Assembly: GCA_017792405.1 (NCBI GenBank)
Contig: CP051231.1
Span: 260,634-324,633 of the forward strand
Source of the DNA: Oceanicola sp.
Lineage (GTDB): Bacteria > Pseudomonadota > Alphaproteobacteria > Rhodobacterales > Rhodobacteraceae
Reading direction: 5' to 3'
DNA length: 64,000 bases
Shown piece by piece: positions 33,389-42,133 of this stretch. Each line of letters starts with the position of its first letter. The first letter of the stretch is position 1. A model generated the notes under the pieces. It was given only the letters and a program-made list of their open reading frames with translations. It did no database searches and was not told the origin of the DNA. The translations under genes were made by a program, and so were the position numbers.

Positions 33389-34273
33389 ATGAACAGCCTT
33401 GATGCTTGGGACGAGGTGCGCACGGCTTACCACGTGGCGCGGGTCGGCACCGTCTCTGGCGCGGCGGATGCGCTGGGCGTTCACCATGCCACGGTGATCC
33501 GGCATATCGACGCTCTGGAGCAGCGGCTCGGCACCAAGCTCTTTCAGCGCCACGCGCGGGGCTACACCGCCACCGAGGCCGGGCTGGACCTGTTGCAGGT
33601 GGCCAAGGCGACCGACGACCAGTTCAGCCAGCTTGCGGGCCGTATCAAGGGCCGGGGCGAAGAGGTGACCGGCGAGCTGATCGTGACCTCGATCCCCTCG
33701 CTCTCGCCCTCGCTCTCGGCCACGCTGGCGCGCTACTCGCGGGCGAACCCGCAGGTGGTGCTGCGCTTCATGACCGACGAGCGGTTGTTCCGGCTGGAAT
33801 ATGGCGAGGCCCATGTGGCCATTCGCGCCGGAAAGCGGCCCGACCAGCCCGACAATGTGGTGCAGAAGTTCTTCGAGCTGAGCCACGCGCTCTATGCCAC
33901 GCAGGATTACGTGGAAGAGATGGGTGCGCTCGACGAGGGCGACATGGCGCGGCACCGGTTTGTCAGCGAAGACGACCGCGAGAGCCGTGCGCCGTTCTAT
34001 CGTTGGCTGCACGACATGGTGCCCGACCGCTGCATCAGCTACCGCGCCTCGGCGCAGCGCTCGGTGGTAGATGCGATCCGGGCCGGAGCGGGCGTGGGCT
34101 TTTTGCCGGTGGATGTGGGCGAACGCGCGCCCGATCTGGTGCAGATGATGCCGACGCGGGAAGAATGGACGGCCACGGTGTGGTTGGTGACCCACGTGGA
34201 CCTGCACCGGACGGCCAAGGTGCAATCGATCCTGACCCATCTGAAAGAGGATTTTGATCCGGGGAGCTTTTGA
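33389..34273 (+). CDS. LysR-family transcriptional regulator
   Basis: From ATG 33389, 7 nt after GGAGG, the 294-aa protein has the N-terminal HTH: HVARVGTVSGAADALGVHHA then TVIRHIDALEQRLGTKLFQR. The substrate-binding domain follows (about 90-290), with GELIVTSIPSLSPSLS and SVVDAIRAGAGVGFLPVDVG. The target is unclear, because the flanking genes are not obviously metabolic. An upstream ATG (33350) would add 13 residues. Confidence 0.9.
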   Translation: MNSLDAWDEVRTAYHVARVGTVSGAADALGVHHATVIRHIDALEQRLGTKLFQRHARGYTATEAGLDLLQVAKATDDQFSQLAGRIKGRGEEVTGELIVTSIPSLSPSLSATLARYSRANPQVVLRFMTDERLFRLEYGEAHVAIRAGKRPDQPDNVVQKFFELSHALYATQDYVEEMGALDEGDMARHRFVSEDDRESRAPFYRWLHDMVPDRCISYRASAQRSVVDAIRAGAGVGFLPVDVGERAPDLVQMMPTREEWTATVWLVTHVDLHRTAKVQSILTHLKEDFDPGSF

Positions 34274-34386
34274 GGGCGCTTGCCGCGGTCTCAAAACTTG
34301 AGCTCTTTCGGGCAGCCGTAGGTCGGACGAACGGCGTTTCCTTGCCGGTCCAAACTTTGGTGGTCGACCCGGTGATGTCACGAGAC

Positions 34387-34548
34387 TTGCCCGGTGCGCG
34401 CCGTAAGGCGCCGGGCAGCGCCGTCCCGCCCCCCGGGGCGGCGCTTTAGTGAGGTTGGGGGTGACCTCAGAGGGAAGATGACGGTTGCACCATAAAGTGG
34501 CATGCACAGCTGTTGCTTGCGCCACCCCGCGGGACGGCGCTGCCCGGC
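34387..34548 (+). repeat. Intergenic inverted-end repeat element, copy B
   Basis: The inner element 34410-34548 (139 nt) is bounded by a perfect 19-bp inverted repeat, GCCGGGCAGCGCCGTCCCG at 34410-34428 and its complement at 34530-34548. Inside lie a GCCCCCCGGGGC hairpin and the conserved ACCATAAAGTGGCATGC. The left flank from 34387 (TTGCCCGGTGCGCGCCGTAAGG) is shared with copy A. It fills most of the 302-nt gap between the LysR and ArsR genes. No coding frame is credible. Confidence 0.88.
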
Positions 34549-34575
34549 TCTGGCGAGGTGGTCGAGGTGCCGCCC

Positions 34576-34923
34576 CTATTCCTCTTCCTCCATCCGCAGT
34601 TCCACGCCCAGAAACCGCTCGAAGGCGTCGAGATTGACCGGCTCGAACTGGCCGAAGCCCTGCATCCAGACGGAGGCGCCCTTCATGGCGTCGGGCTCCA
34701 GCTTGCACCACTTCACCCGCCCGCGCTTCTCTTGGGTTATCAGCCCGGCGCTGGCGAGGATGGTGAGGTGCTTGGAAATGGCGGCGAGGCTCATCTCGAA
34801 GGGGTCGGCCACGTCGGTCACGGCCATGTCGTCCTCCAGCAGCATGGCGAGGATCGCCCGCCGGGTGGGATCGGCGAGGGCGGCGAAGACCGTATCGAGC
34901 GAGGGTTTGACGCGGGGTGCCAT
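34576..34923 (-). CDS. ArsR-family transcriptional regulator
   Basis: The 115-aa winged-helix protein contains SLDTVFAALADPTRRAILAM, then DPFEMSLAAISKHLTILASA (recognition helix) and the wing KRGRVKWCKLEPDAM. No cysteine metal site of the ArsR CVC type is present. This subgroup usually controls an adjacent SRPBCC/AHSA1 gene, which is absent here. ATG 34923 is preferred because the operator at 34955-34970 would overlap the alternative ATG at 34962. Confidence 0.85.
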   Translation of the reverse strand: MAPRVKPSLDTVFAALADPTRRAILAMLLEDDMAVTDVADPFEMSLAAISKHLTILASAGLITQEKRGRVKWCKLEPDAMKGASVWMQGFGQFEPVNLDAFERFLGVELRMEEEE

Positions 34924-34954
34924 TGCGCGGCGATAGGGCCGGGGCGCGGGATCG

Positions 34955-34970
34955 TCAACCATCTGGTTGA
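34955..34970. promoter_or_regulatory. ArsR autoregulatory operator
   Basis: TCAACCA-TC-TGGTTGA is a 16-bp near-perfect palindrome 32 nt upstream of the ArsR start. ArsR relatives of this subgroup bind sites of the TCAACCA-n-TGGTTGA type and repress themselves. Location and symmetry support autoregulation. Confidence 0.6.
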
Positions 34971-35072
34971 ATATGCTGCGGGGCCGGAAATGGGGCCAAT
35001 CGCCCGCGATCCAGCCTGCGGCGCTTTGGCAAACGGAAGCAATTTCAGCATCTTAACGGAATTAGCACGCAA

Positions 35073-35101
35073 TTGACTCTGCCCGCCCCGCTCCCTAATT
35101 T
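35073..35101 (+). promoter_or_regulatory. Promoter of the atp F0 operon
   Basis: TTGACT (35073-35078), a 17-nt spacer and TAATTT (35096-35101) are near consensus. Transcription would begin near 35108, about 22 nt before atpI. Confidence 0.7.
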
Positions 35102-35129
35102 CCGCGCAACTGTCGAAGGGGGCATTTGC

Positions 35130-35468
35130 ATGGCCGGCTCGGGTGACGAGCAGCGACTTGACGAGCTGGACGCTAAGCTCGCGGCGCATAAAGCCAAATA
35201 CGCGCCGCCCCCTCCGAAGGACGATCACTACCACGCCGCCTCGCAGGGCTGGCGGATGGTGATCGAGCTGGTCTCGGGCCTCGGGATCGGCGTTGCTGTC
35301 GGGTATGGGCTCGACGTGCTGTTCGGCACGCTGCCCCTCTTCCTGGTGGTGTTCACATTGCTGGGCTTTGCCGCCGGTGTCCGCGTGATGATGCGCACGG
35401 CAGCAGAGTTTCAAAACGCCCCGAAAGCGCGGGCAGAGGACGAGAAGAGGGACGAAGATGGCGACTGA
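35130..35468 (+). CDS. atpI: AtpI-like F0 assembly protein
   Basis: The 112-aa protein has a charged N-terminus ([20 protein letters not shown]), two membrane helices (about 48-66 and 70-88, with [15 protein letters not shown]) and a charged tail. It matches alphaproteobacterial AtpI/AtpQ-type subunit 1 proteins that help assemble the c-ring. ATG 35130 lies 7 nt after AAGGGGG and overlaps atpB by 11 nt. It is the first gene of the F0 operon. Confidence 0.88.
   Translation: MAGSGDEQRLDELDAKLAAHKAKYAPPPPKDDHYHAASQGWRMVIELVSGLGIGVAVGYGLDVLFGTLPLFLVVFTLLGFAAGVRVMMRTAAEFQNAPKARAEDEKRDEDGD
35458..35468 (+). other. atpI/atpB coding overlap
   Basis: The atpI stop and the atpB start overlap by 11 nt in different frames, which points to translational coupling of the first two F0 genes. 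Confidence 0.6.
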
Positions 35469-36234
35469 AGCCCACGGCGCAGAGGACAGCCTCGCATTCC
35501 ACCCGATGGACCAGTTCATGGTCAAGCCGCTCTTCGGAGACGGGCCGGTGGCGTGGTACACCCCAACGAACGTGACGCTCTGGATGGCGCTCACCGTTCT
35601 CGCCGTGATCCTGCTGCTCGTGATCGGCACCCGCCGCCGTGCGGTGATCCCTTCGCGCAGCCAGTCGATCGCCGAGATGGCCTATGGCCTCGTGCACAAG
35701 ATGATCGAGGATGTCTGCGGCAAGGACGGTCTGAAGTACTTCCCCTACATCATGACGCTGTTCATGTTCATCCTGCTGGCGAACATGCTGGGCCTGCTGC
35801 CCGGCGCCTTCACCACCACCTCGCACCTCGCCGTGACGGTCGTGCTTGCGCTCTTCGTCTTCATCTCGGTCACCGTGATCGGCTTCGTGAAGAACGGCGC
35901 GCACTTCCTTGAGCTTTTCTGGGTCTCCTCCGCGCCGCTGGCGCTGCGGCCGATCCTCGCGCTGATCGAGGTGATCTCCTACTTCGTGCGTCCCGTCAGC
36001 CACTCCATCCGTCTGATGGGCAACATGATGGCCGGTCACGCCGTGATCAAAGTCTTTGCAGCCTTCGCGCCGCTGGTCCTGTTTTCTGCCGTCGGCATTG
36101 CGGTGACGCCGCTGTCGATCCTGGCGATCACCGCGATCTACGCGCTCGAGCTGCTCGTGGCCTTCATCCAGGCCTATGTGTTCACCATCCTGACCTGCGT
36201 GTACCTGAAGGACGCGCTGCACCCGGCACACTGA
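35458..36234 (+). CDS. atpB: F0F1 ATP synthase subunit a
   Basis: This 258-aa inner-membrane subunit forms the proton half-channels of F0. Visible marks are the N-terminal [12 protein letters not shown], the Arg-bearing helix [15 protein letters not shown] (the essential arginine facing the c-ring) and the final [19 protein letters not shown]. It has five or six membrane helices. Its ATG overlaps atpI by 11 nt, and atpE follows after 53 nt. Confidence 0.97.
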   Translation: MATEAHGAEDSLAFHPMDQFMVKPLFGDGPVAWYTPTNVTLWMALTVLAVILLLVIGTRRRAVIPSRSQSIAEMAYGLVHKMIEDVCGKDGLKYFPYIMTLFMFILLANMLGLLPGAFTTTSHLAVTVVLALFVFISVTVIGFVKNGAHFLELFWVSSAPLALRPILALIEVISYFVRPVSHSIRLMGNMMAGHAVIKVFAAFAPLVLFSAVGIAVTPLSILAITAIYALELLVAFIQAYVFTILTCVYLKDALHPAH

Positions 36235-36287
36235 GCCGGGGCACAGGACCAAGTTTCTAGCCAATTCCAACGTAAGGAGAATTCGAC

Positions 36288-36524
36288 ATGGAAGGCGATA
36301 TCGTTCAAATGGGTGCTTTCATCGGTGCAGGCCTTGCCTCTGTGGGCATGGGCGGCGCTGCCATCGGTGTGGGCAATGTTGTGGGCAACTTCCTCAGCGG
36401 CGCTCTGCGCAACCCCTCCGCCGCCGGCGGCCAGACGGCCACCATGTTCATCGGCATCGCGTTCGCCGAAGCCCTGGGGATCTTCTCGTTCCTCGTCGCG
36501 CTTCTGCTGATGTTCGCCGTCTGA
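36288..36524 (+). CDS. atpE: F0F1 ATP synthase subunit c
   Basis: The 78-aa two-helix protein has [18 protein letters not shown] in helix 1, the polar loop GALRNPSAA, and helix 2 with [13 protein letters not shown]. The proton-carrying carboxylate is Glu 61, typical of alphaproteobacteria and mitochondria. It makes the rotor ring. AAGGAG lies upstream. A GC-rich hairpin at 36548-36575 separates it from atpF'. Confidence 0.97.
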   Translation: MEGDIVQMGAFIGAGLASVGMGGAAIGVGNVVGNFLSGALRNPSAAGGQTATMFIGIAFAEALGIFSFLVALLLMFAV

Positions 36525-36547
36525 GGCAAACCTTCTGATCCTTACGG

Positions 36548-36575
36548 CCGGGGGGCAGCGATCCGCGTCCCCCGG
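36548..36575 (+). promoter_or_regulatory. Intercistronic hairpin after atpE
   Basis: CCGGGGG (36548-36554) pairs with CCCCCGG (36569-36575) around a 14-nt loop, with no T-tract after it. A hairpin here could stabilise the atpE 3' end so that more c subunit is made than b subunits. This is an inference from position. Confidence 0.45.
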
Positions 36576-36604
36576 TGTCCCTGAAAGGTTTCCGGAGAGA
36601 GCCC

Positions 36605-37186
36605 ATGGCAACTGAAAACTCTGTAGCCGAGCACGTCAGCCCAGCCGACCTTGAAGCTGCCGGTCGCTGTGTCGGGCCCGATGGCGGTGCCATCGGCATG
36701 CCGCAGCTGTGCTTTGACTGGTTCCCGAACCAGATCTTCTGGCTCCTCGTCACGCTCGCCGCGATCTACTTCGTGCTGAGCCGTATCGCCCTGCCGCGCA
36801 TCGCCGCGGTTCTGGCCGAGCGCTCTGGCACGATCACCAATGACATCGCTGCGGCAGAAGAATTCAAGATGAAGGCCGCCGAGGCCGAGAAGGCCTATGA
36901 GAAGGCGCTGGCTGATGCCCGCTCCGAGGCGCAGGCCATCGCTGCCGAAGCCAAGGCTGAGGTCCAGAAGGACGTGGACGCTGCAATCGCCAAGGCCGAT
37001 GCCGAGATTGCCGCCCGCACCGCCGAGGCGGAAAAGGCGATCAGCGAAATCCGCGAAGGGGCCATGGCCAACGTGGAAGCCGTTGCCAAGGAGACCGCCG
37101 GCGAGATCGTCGCGGCGCTCGGTGGCAAGGCCGACGCCAAGGCGGTGACCGACGCCGTGGAAGCCCGGCTGAAAGGAGCCTCGTGA
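36605..37186 (+). CDS. atpF': F0F1 ATP synthase subunit b'
   Basis: The 193-aa protein has an N-terminal extension (about 1-45), a membrane helix ([19 protein letters not shown]) and a long charged coiled coil (about 75-190, many Ala/Glu/Lys). It is the second of two b-type stator subunits, as in alphaproteobacteria and cyanobacteria. ATG 36605 matches family length. Its TGA overlaps the atpF ATG by one base. Confidence 0.93.
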   Translation: MATENSVAEHVSPADLEAAGRCVGPDGGAIGMPQLCFDWFPNQIFWLLVTLAAIYFVLSRIALPRIAAVLAERSGTITNDIAAAEEFKMKAAEAEKAYEKALADARSEAQAIAAEAKAEVQKDVDAAIAKADAEIAARTAEAEKAISEIREGAMANVEAVAKETAGEIVAALGGKADAKAVTDAVEARLKGAS

Positions 37187-37752
37187 TGAACCTGCGTTAC
37201 TGGCTCACCACCGCCGCCGTGACCCTCGCTGCCAGCCCGGCGCTGGCCGCATCCGGCCCGTTCTTCTCGCTGCGCAACACCAACTTCGTTGTGCTCGTCG
37301 CCTTCGTGCTGTTCATCGGCGTGCTCCTGTTCTTCAAGGTGCCCTCGATGATCGCGGGCATGCTCGACAAGCGCTCCGACGCGATCCGCACCGAGCTGGA
37401 AGAGGCCCGTGCCCTGCGCGAAGAGGCTCAGACCGTTCTGGCCAGCTTCGAGCGCAAGCAGGCCGAAGTGGCCGAGCAGGCCGAGCGCATCGTGGCCCAT
37501 GCCAAGGAAGAGGCGAAGATCGCCGCTGACGTGGCCAAGGCCGATCTGGAAAAATCCATCGCCCGCCGTCTTGCGGCTGCCGATGACCAGATTGCCTCTG
37601 CCGAGGCGGCTGCCGTCCGCTCCGTGCGCGACCGCGCCGTGCAGGTGGCCGTGGCCGCTGCAGGTGATGTGATCGCAAAGCAGATGGGTGCGACCGAGGC
37701 CAACAAGCTGATCGACAGCGCCATCGAAGAGGCCGGTGCCAAGCTGCACTGA
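37186..37752 (+). CDS. atpF: F0F1 ATP synthase subunit b
   Basis: The 188-aa protein has a signal-like N-terminal segment (about 1-22, ending ALAASGPFF), a membrane helix (FVVLVAFVLFIGVLLFFKVP) and a coiled coil with LDKRSDAIRTELEEARALRE. With b' it forms the peripheral stalk. ATG 37186 has AGGAG upstream. The F1 genes are not in this window, as expected for the split operons of this order. Confidence 0.94.
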   Translation: MNLRYWLTTAAVTLAASPALAASGPFFSLRNTNFVVLVAFVLFIGVLLFFKVPSMIAGMLDKRSDAIRTELEEARALREEAQTVLASFERKQAEVAEQAERIVAHAKEEAKIAADVAKADLEKSIARRLAAADDQIASAEAAAVRSVRDRAVQVAVAAAGDVIAKQMGATEANKLIDSAIEEAGAKLH

Positions 37753-37772
37753 TCCGCGCCTTGATGAAGTTT

Positions 37773-37812
37773 CGAGCGGCCGCTCCCGAAGAGGGGGCGG
37801 CCGCTTCGTTTT
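37773..37812 (+). terminator. Terminator of the atp F0 operon
   Basis: GCGGCCGC (37776-37783) pairs with GCGGCCGC (37797-37804), with an inner TCCC/GGGG extension, followed by TTCGTTTT. It lies 24 nt after the atpF stop. Confidence 0.8.
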
Positions 37813-37881
37813 GGCGGTCACGTTTTCTTAGGGGTGGTGAATTATTGTTGCAGGGGCGAGCCGGGGGCATAGGTTTGAACC

Positions 37882-38556
37882 ATGACTCACGCCACAGACC
37901 CTGCGATCCTGCCTCACGCCTCCCGCCCCTACAGTCGGGCAGAGCTGTTGACGGATGCGATCGTGCACCTCGCCGCCCTCGCTCTGGCGGTGGGTGCGGT
38001 GCCGGTGCTGATCACCCTCACCGCGGTCTGGCGCGGCGATGCGATGGGGATCGTGGGCGTTTCGGTTTACGGTGCGACGCTGATCGCCATGCTGACCTGC
38101 TCGCTGCTCTACAACCACCTGCCGCGCCCCGAATGGCGGGCCATGCTGCTGCGCTTCGACCAGTCGGCCATCTACCTCAAGATCGCGGGCACCTACACGC
38201 CTTTCGCCCTGCTGGCCGGGGCGGGGCAGGGGCTGCTGGTGTTCATCTGGGTGCTGGCCGTGGTGGGCACGGTGGCCAACTTCGCCCTGCCGCGCCGCCC
38301 GACGGCGGTGGGCATCGGGCTTTGCCTCGGCATGGGCTGGGCAGTGCTCTTTGGCGGGCAGGATCTGCTGGCCGTCACCTCCACCCCGGTGATCGTGCTG
38401 ATGGCGGTGGGCGGCGGGCTCTACTCGGCGGGCACGCTGTTTCTGCTGCTAAGCAGGATGCGCTTCCACAACGCGATCTGGCACTTTTTCGTCGCCGCCG
38501 CCTCGATCATCTTCTTCATCGCCGTCTTCATGCACGCAGCGCAATCGGCGGTGTGA
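37882..38556 (+). CDS. Hemolysin III / PAQR-family membrane protein
   Basis: This 224-aa protein has seven membrane helices. Conserved residues are SLLYNHLPRPEWR, FDQSAIYLKIAGTYTPFALL (the Asp and Thr-Tyr-Thr) and the C-terminal FHNAIWHFFVAAAS with the paired His residues that bind a metal in PAQR proteins. Members may act as hydrolases or receptors; bacterial roles are mostly unknown, and the name hemolysin III is historical. A terminator separates it from atpF. Confidence 0.9.
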   Translation: MTHATDPAILPHASRPYSRAELLTDAIVHLAALALAVGAVPVLITLTAVWRGDAMGIVGVSVYGATLIAMLTCSLLYNHLPRPEWRAMLLRFDQSAIYLKIAGTYTPFALLAGAGQGLLVFIWVLAVVGTVANFALPRRPTAVGIGLCLGMGWAVLFGGQDLLAVTSTPVIVLMAVGGGLYSAGTLFLLLSRMRFHNAIWHFFVAAASIIFFIAVFMHAAQSAV

Positions 38557-38672
38557 GGCCTGAGGTGCGCCATGAATGCGCGCCCTACTCTGCCGCTGTG
38601 TCAGCAACCGGCTGGCCCCTGACTGCCGCGCGTGGCATGTAACCTGCGACGCAATCGGGAGGCGCGAACACC

Positions 38673-41498
38673 ATGGCATTCGGCAAGGGCTGCCACCTTC
38701 ACCTGATCGATGGATCGGCCTTCATCTTCCGCGCCTACCACGCGCTGCCGCCGCTCACCCGCAAGTCGGACGGGCTGCCGATTGGCGCGGTGGCGGGGTT
38801 TTGCAACATGCTGCACAAGTACATCGAGGCCAACACCGGCCCTGATGCGCCGACCCATGCGGCGGTGATCTTTGACTACTCGGGCAAGTCGTTCCGCAAC
38901 GAGATTTACGACCAGTACAAGGCCAACCGCCCGCCCGCGCCGGAAGACCTTGTGCCGCAGTTTCCGCTGACCCGAGAGGCGACCCGCGCCTTCAACGTGG
39001 CCTGTGAGGAGATCGAGGGCTACGAGGCCGATGACATCATCGCCACCCTGTCGTGCCAGGCCCGCGAGGCCGGTGGGCGGGTGACGATCATCAGCTCCGA
39101 CAAGGACCTGATGCAGCTGGTCGGCGGCGGCGTCGAGATGCTGGACGCGATGAAGAACAAGCGGATTGACGAAGAGGGCGTGATCGAGAAGTTCGGGGTC
39201 AAACCCGAGCGGGTGGTGGATGTGCAGGCGCTGGCGGGCGACAGCGTGGATAACGTGCCCGGCGCGCCCGGCATCGGCATCAAGACGGCGGCGCTGCTGA
39301 TCAACGAATACGGCGATCTCGATACGCTGTTGGAGCGGGCCGAAGAGATCAAGCAGCCCAAGCGCCGCGAAAGCCTGCAGGAGAATGCCGAGCTGATCCG
39401 CATCTCAAAGCGGCTGGTGCAGCTCGATTGCAATACCCCGCTGGACTTCACCCTCGACGATCTGGAGGTGAAAGACCCGGACCCGGAGGCGCTGCTGGCC
39501 TTCCTCGCGGAGATGGAGTTCCGCACGCTGGCCAAGCGGGTGGCGGAGCAGTTCAAGGTCGAAGCGCCGGTGATCGACGACACGCCGGGTGCCGCAGGCG
39601 GCTCTGACGGGGCAGAAGCCTCGGACATGCCGGACCCGACGGCCTCCGAAATCCCCTTCGACCACGGCAAATACGAGCATGTCGCCACCCGCGAAGCGCT
39701 GGACGACTGGCTGATGCGCGTGGCCAACGCGGGCCATGTGGCGGTGGATACCGAGACGACCGGCCTCGATGAGATGACCGCCGATCTGGTGGGCATCTCG
39801 CTCTCGGTCACACCGGGCGAGGCCTGCTACATTCCGCTCGCCCATGTGCAGGGCACCGGCGATGACCTCTTTGCCGATGACACGCTGGCAGAGGGGCAGT
39901 TGCCGCTGGAAGAGGCGCTGGCGGCGCTGAAGCCGATGCTGGAGGATCCGCAGATCCTGAAGATCGGCCAGAACATCAAGTATGACGCCAAGATCTTCCA
40001 CCGCTACGGGGTGGAGGTTGCCCCCTTCGACGACACCATGCTGCTCAGCTATGCCATGCACGGCGGGCTGCATGGCCACGGGATGGATGCGCTTTCGGAG
40101 CGCTACCTCGGGCACAACCCGATCCCGATCAAGGAGCTGATCGGCTCGGGCAAGAGCGCGATCACCTTCGACAAGGTGCCGCTGGAGGAGGCGGTGAAAT
40201 ATGCCGCCGAGGATGCCGATATCACCCTGCGTCTCTGGCAGACCTTCAAGCCACGCCTGCACCGGGCGAAGGTGACGACGGTGTATGAAACGCTGGAGCG
40301 CCCGCTGGTGCCGGTGCTGGCCCAGATGGAGCGCCACGGCGTGAAGGTGGACCGGGATACGCTGAGCCGCATGTCCAACGCCTTCGCCCAGAAGATGGCC
40401 GGGCTGGAGGCCGAAATTCACGAGCTGGCGGGCGAGAGCTTCAACGTCGGCTCCCCGGCGCAGCTTGGCGAGATCCTCTTCGAGAAGATGGGTCTGGAAG
40501 GCGGCAAGAAGGGCAAAACCGGCAAGTATTCCACCCCCGCCGATGTGCTGGAGGATCTGGCCACGGAGCATGACCTGCCCGCGCGGGTGCTCGACTGGCG
40601 GCAGCTTTCGAAGCTGAAGAGCACCTACACCGACGCGCTGCAGACCCATATCAACCCCGAGACGGGCCGGGTGCATACGAGCTACGCGATCACCGGCGCC
40701 AACACCGGGCGGCTGGCCTCGACCGACCCGAACCTGCAGAACATCCCGGTGCGCAGCGAAGAGGGCCGCCGCATTCGCGAGGCCTTCGTGGCGGAGAAGG
40801 GCAACAAGCTGGTATCGCTCGACTATTCGCAGATCGAGCTGCGCATCCTCGCCCATATCGCCGGGATCGACGCGCTGAAGGAGGCCTTCCGCGAGGGGCA
40901 GGACATTCATGCGATGACGGCGTCGGAGATGTTCGATGTGCCGCTCGATGAGATGACGCCGGACATTCGCCGTCAGGCCAAGGCGATCAATTTCGGGGTG
41001 ATCTACGGCATCAGCGGCTTCGGCCTCGCCCGCAACCTGCGCATTCCCCGCGCCGAGGCGCAGGCCTTCATCGACCGGTATTTCGAGCGCTTCCCGGGCA
41101 TTCGGAAATACATGGACGAGACGGTTGGCTTCGCCAAGGAAAACGGCTTCGTGCAAACCCTCTTCGGCCGCAAGATCCATACGCCCGAGATCAACGCCAA
41201 GGGGCCGGGCGCGGGCTTTGCCAAGCGGGCGGCGATCAACGCGCCGATTCAGGGCACGGCGGCCGATGTGATCCGCCGCGCGATGGTGCGGATGCCGGAG
41301 GCGATCGAGGGGCTGCCCGCGAAGATGCTGCTGCAGGTGCACGACGAACTGATCTTCGAGGTCGAGGAAGGCGCGGTGGAAGACACCATCGCCGTGGTGA
41401 AGCGGGTCATGGAAGGTGCCGCCGATCCGGCAGTGCATCTCGACGTCCCGCTGGAGGTGGACGCCGGGCAGGGCGACAGCTGGGCGGAGGCGCATTGA
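38673..41498 (+). CDS. polA: DNA polymerase I
   Basis: The 941-aa enzyme has a 5'-3' exonuclease domain (about 1-290, with YEADDIIATLS and the helix-hairpin-helix PGAPGIGIKTAALL), an intact proofreading domain (about 340-520, starting VAVDTETTGLDEM with DEDD-type Asp/Glu), and a polymerase domain (about 560-941). The polymerase motifs are TGRLASTDPNLQNIP, motif A DYSQIELRILAHI near residue 717 and motif C QVHDELIFEV near residue 890. It fills gaps and removes primers. ATG 38673 matches the family N-terminus. Confidence 0.98.
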   Translation: MAFGKGCHLHLIDGSAFIFRAYHALPPLTRKSDGLPIGAVAGFCNMLHKYIEANTGPDAPTHAAVIFDYSGKSFRNEIYDQYKANRPPAPEDLVPQFPLTREATRAFNVACEEIEGYEADDIIATLSCQAREAGGRVTIISSDKDLMQLVGGGVEMLDAMKNKRIDEEGVIEKFGVKPERVVDVQALAGDSVDNVPGAPGIGIKTAALLINEYGDLDTLLERAEEIKQPKRRESLQENAELIRISKRLVQLDCNTPLDFTLDDLEVKDPDPEALLAFLAEMEFRTLAKRVAEQFKVEAPVIDDTPGAAGGSDGAEASDMPDPTASEIPFDHGKYEHVATREALDDWLMRVANAGHVAVDTETTGLDEMTADLVGISLSVTPGEACYIPLAHVQGTGDDLFADDTLAEGQLPLEEALAALKPMLEDPQILKIGQNIKYDAKIFHRYGVEVAPFDDTMLLSYAMHGGLHGHGMDALSERYLGHNPIPIKELIGSGKSAITFDKVPLEEAVKYAAEDADITLRLWQTFKPRLHRAKVTTVYETLERPLVPVLAQMERHGVKVDRDTLSRMSNAFAQKMAGLEAEIHELAGESFNVGSPAQLGEILFEKMGLEGGKKGKTGKYSTPADVLEDLATEHDLPARVLDWRQLSKLKSTYTDALQTHINPETGRVHTSYAITGANTGRLASTDPNLQNIPVRSEEGRRIREAFVAEKGNKLVSLDYSQIELRILAHIAGIDALKEAFREGQDIHAMTASEMFDVPLDEMTPDIRRQAKAINFGVIYGISGFGLARNLRIPRAEAQAFIDRYFERFPGIRKYMDETVGFAKENGFVQTLFGRKIHTPEINAKGPGAGFAKRAAINAPIQGTAADVIRRAMVRMPEAIEGLPAKMLLQVHDELIFEVEEGAVEDTIAVVKRVMEGAADPAVHLDVPLEVDAGQGDSWAEAH

Positions 41499-41535
41499 GG
41501 CGTAGGTCGGGACTTGTCCCGACTCTCGCTACGCC
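41499..41535. repeat. Nested palindrome between polA and the pseudouridine synthase gene
   Basis: GTCGGGAC-TT-GTCCCGAC (41506-41523) forms a perfect 8-bp hairpin nested within GGCGTA/TACGCC arms (41499-41504, 41530-41535). It begins right after the polA stop, has no T-tract, and resembles a REP-type palindrome. It may mark an mRNA 3' end. Confidence 0.5.
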
Positions 41536-41548
41536 GCCATAAACGCAC

Positions 41549-42133
41549 ATGCTCCTCGCCCTCAACAAACCGATGAACCTGCTCTCGCAATTCACCGACG
41601 AGGGCAAATGGCAGGGGCTTTCCGGGCTCGGGCTGCCCAAGGGCGTTTACCCGGCGGGCAGGCTTGATCGCGACAGCGAGGGGCTGCTGCTGCTTACCGA
41701 TGATGGCAAGCTGCAGGCCCGGATATCGTCTCCGAAGTTCAAGATGGCGAAGACCTATTGGGTGCTGGTCGAGGGCACGCCGGATGCTGCCGCGCTGGAG
41801 GCGCTCAAGATGGGCGTCACGCTGAAGGACGGCCCCACCAAGCGCGCCGAGGTGGCGGTCATCGCGCCACCCGAAGGGCTATGGGAGCGTGACCCGCCGG
41901 TGCGCATCCGCAAGGCGCCCGACACATGGCTTTCACTCACCATCCGCGAGGGGCGCAACCGGCAGGTGCGGCGGATGACGGCGGCGGTGGGGCACCCGAC
42001 CCTGCGGCTGATCCGGGCGCAGATCGGGCCATGGGCGCTGGAAGACCTCGCCCCCGGTGCATGGCGCGAGTTGGATGCGACCCCGCCGGAGCCGCGCGCC
42101 CCGCGCCGCAAGATCCTGCGGCTGAAGCGCTAG
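41549..42133 (+). CDS. RluE/RsuA-type pseudouridine synthase
   Basis: The 194-aa enzyme lacks an S4 domain. It has motif II YPAGRLDRDSEGLLLLTDDG with the catalytic Asp, FKMAKTYWVLVEG, and RNRQVRRMTAAVGHPTLRLI. Short members of this type (RluE) modify U2457 of E. coli 23S rRNA. A basic tail RAPRRKILRLKR ends it. It overlaps the convergent WYL gene by 4 nt. Confidence 0.9.
   Translation: MLLALNKPMNLLSQFTDEGKWQGLSGLGLPKGVYPAGRLDRDSEGLLLLTDDGKLQARISSPKFKMAKTYWVLVEGTPDAAALEALKMGVTLKDGPTKRAEVAVIAPPEGLWERDPPVRIRKAPDTWLSLTIREGRNRQVRRMTAAVGHPTLRLIRAQIGPWALEDLAPGAWRELDATPPEPRAPRRKILRLKR

Noticed and set aside
34272..34711. Coding frame running through copy B of the repeat, similar to the one through copy A
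   Set aside because: The similarity comes from the shared nucleotide repeat; both frames lack ribosome sites and protein-like composition.
39405..41495. A 696-codon open frame opposite polA
   Set aside because: polA has all catalytic motifs on the plus strand and the antisense frame shows none.
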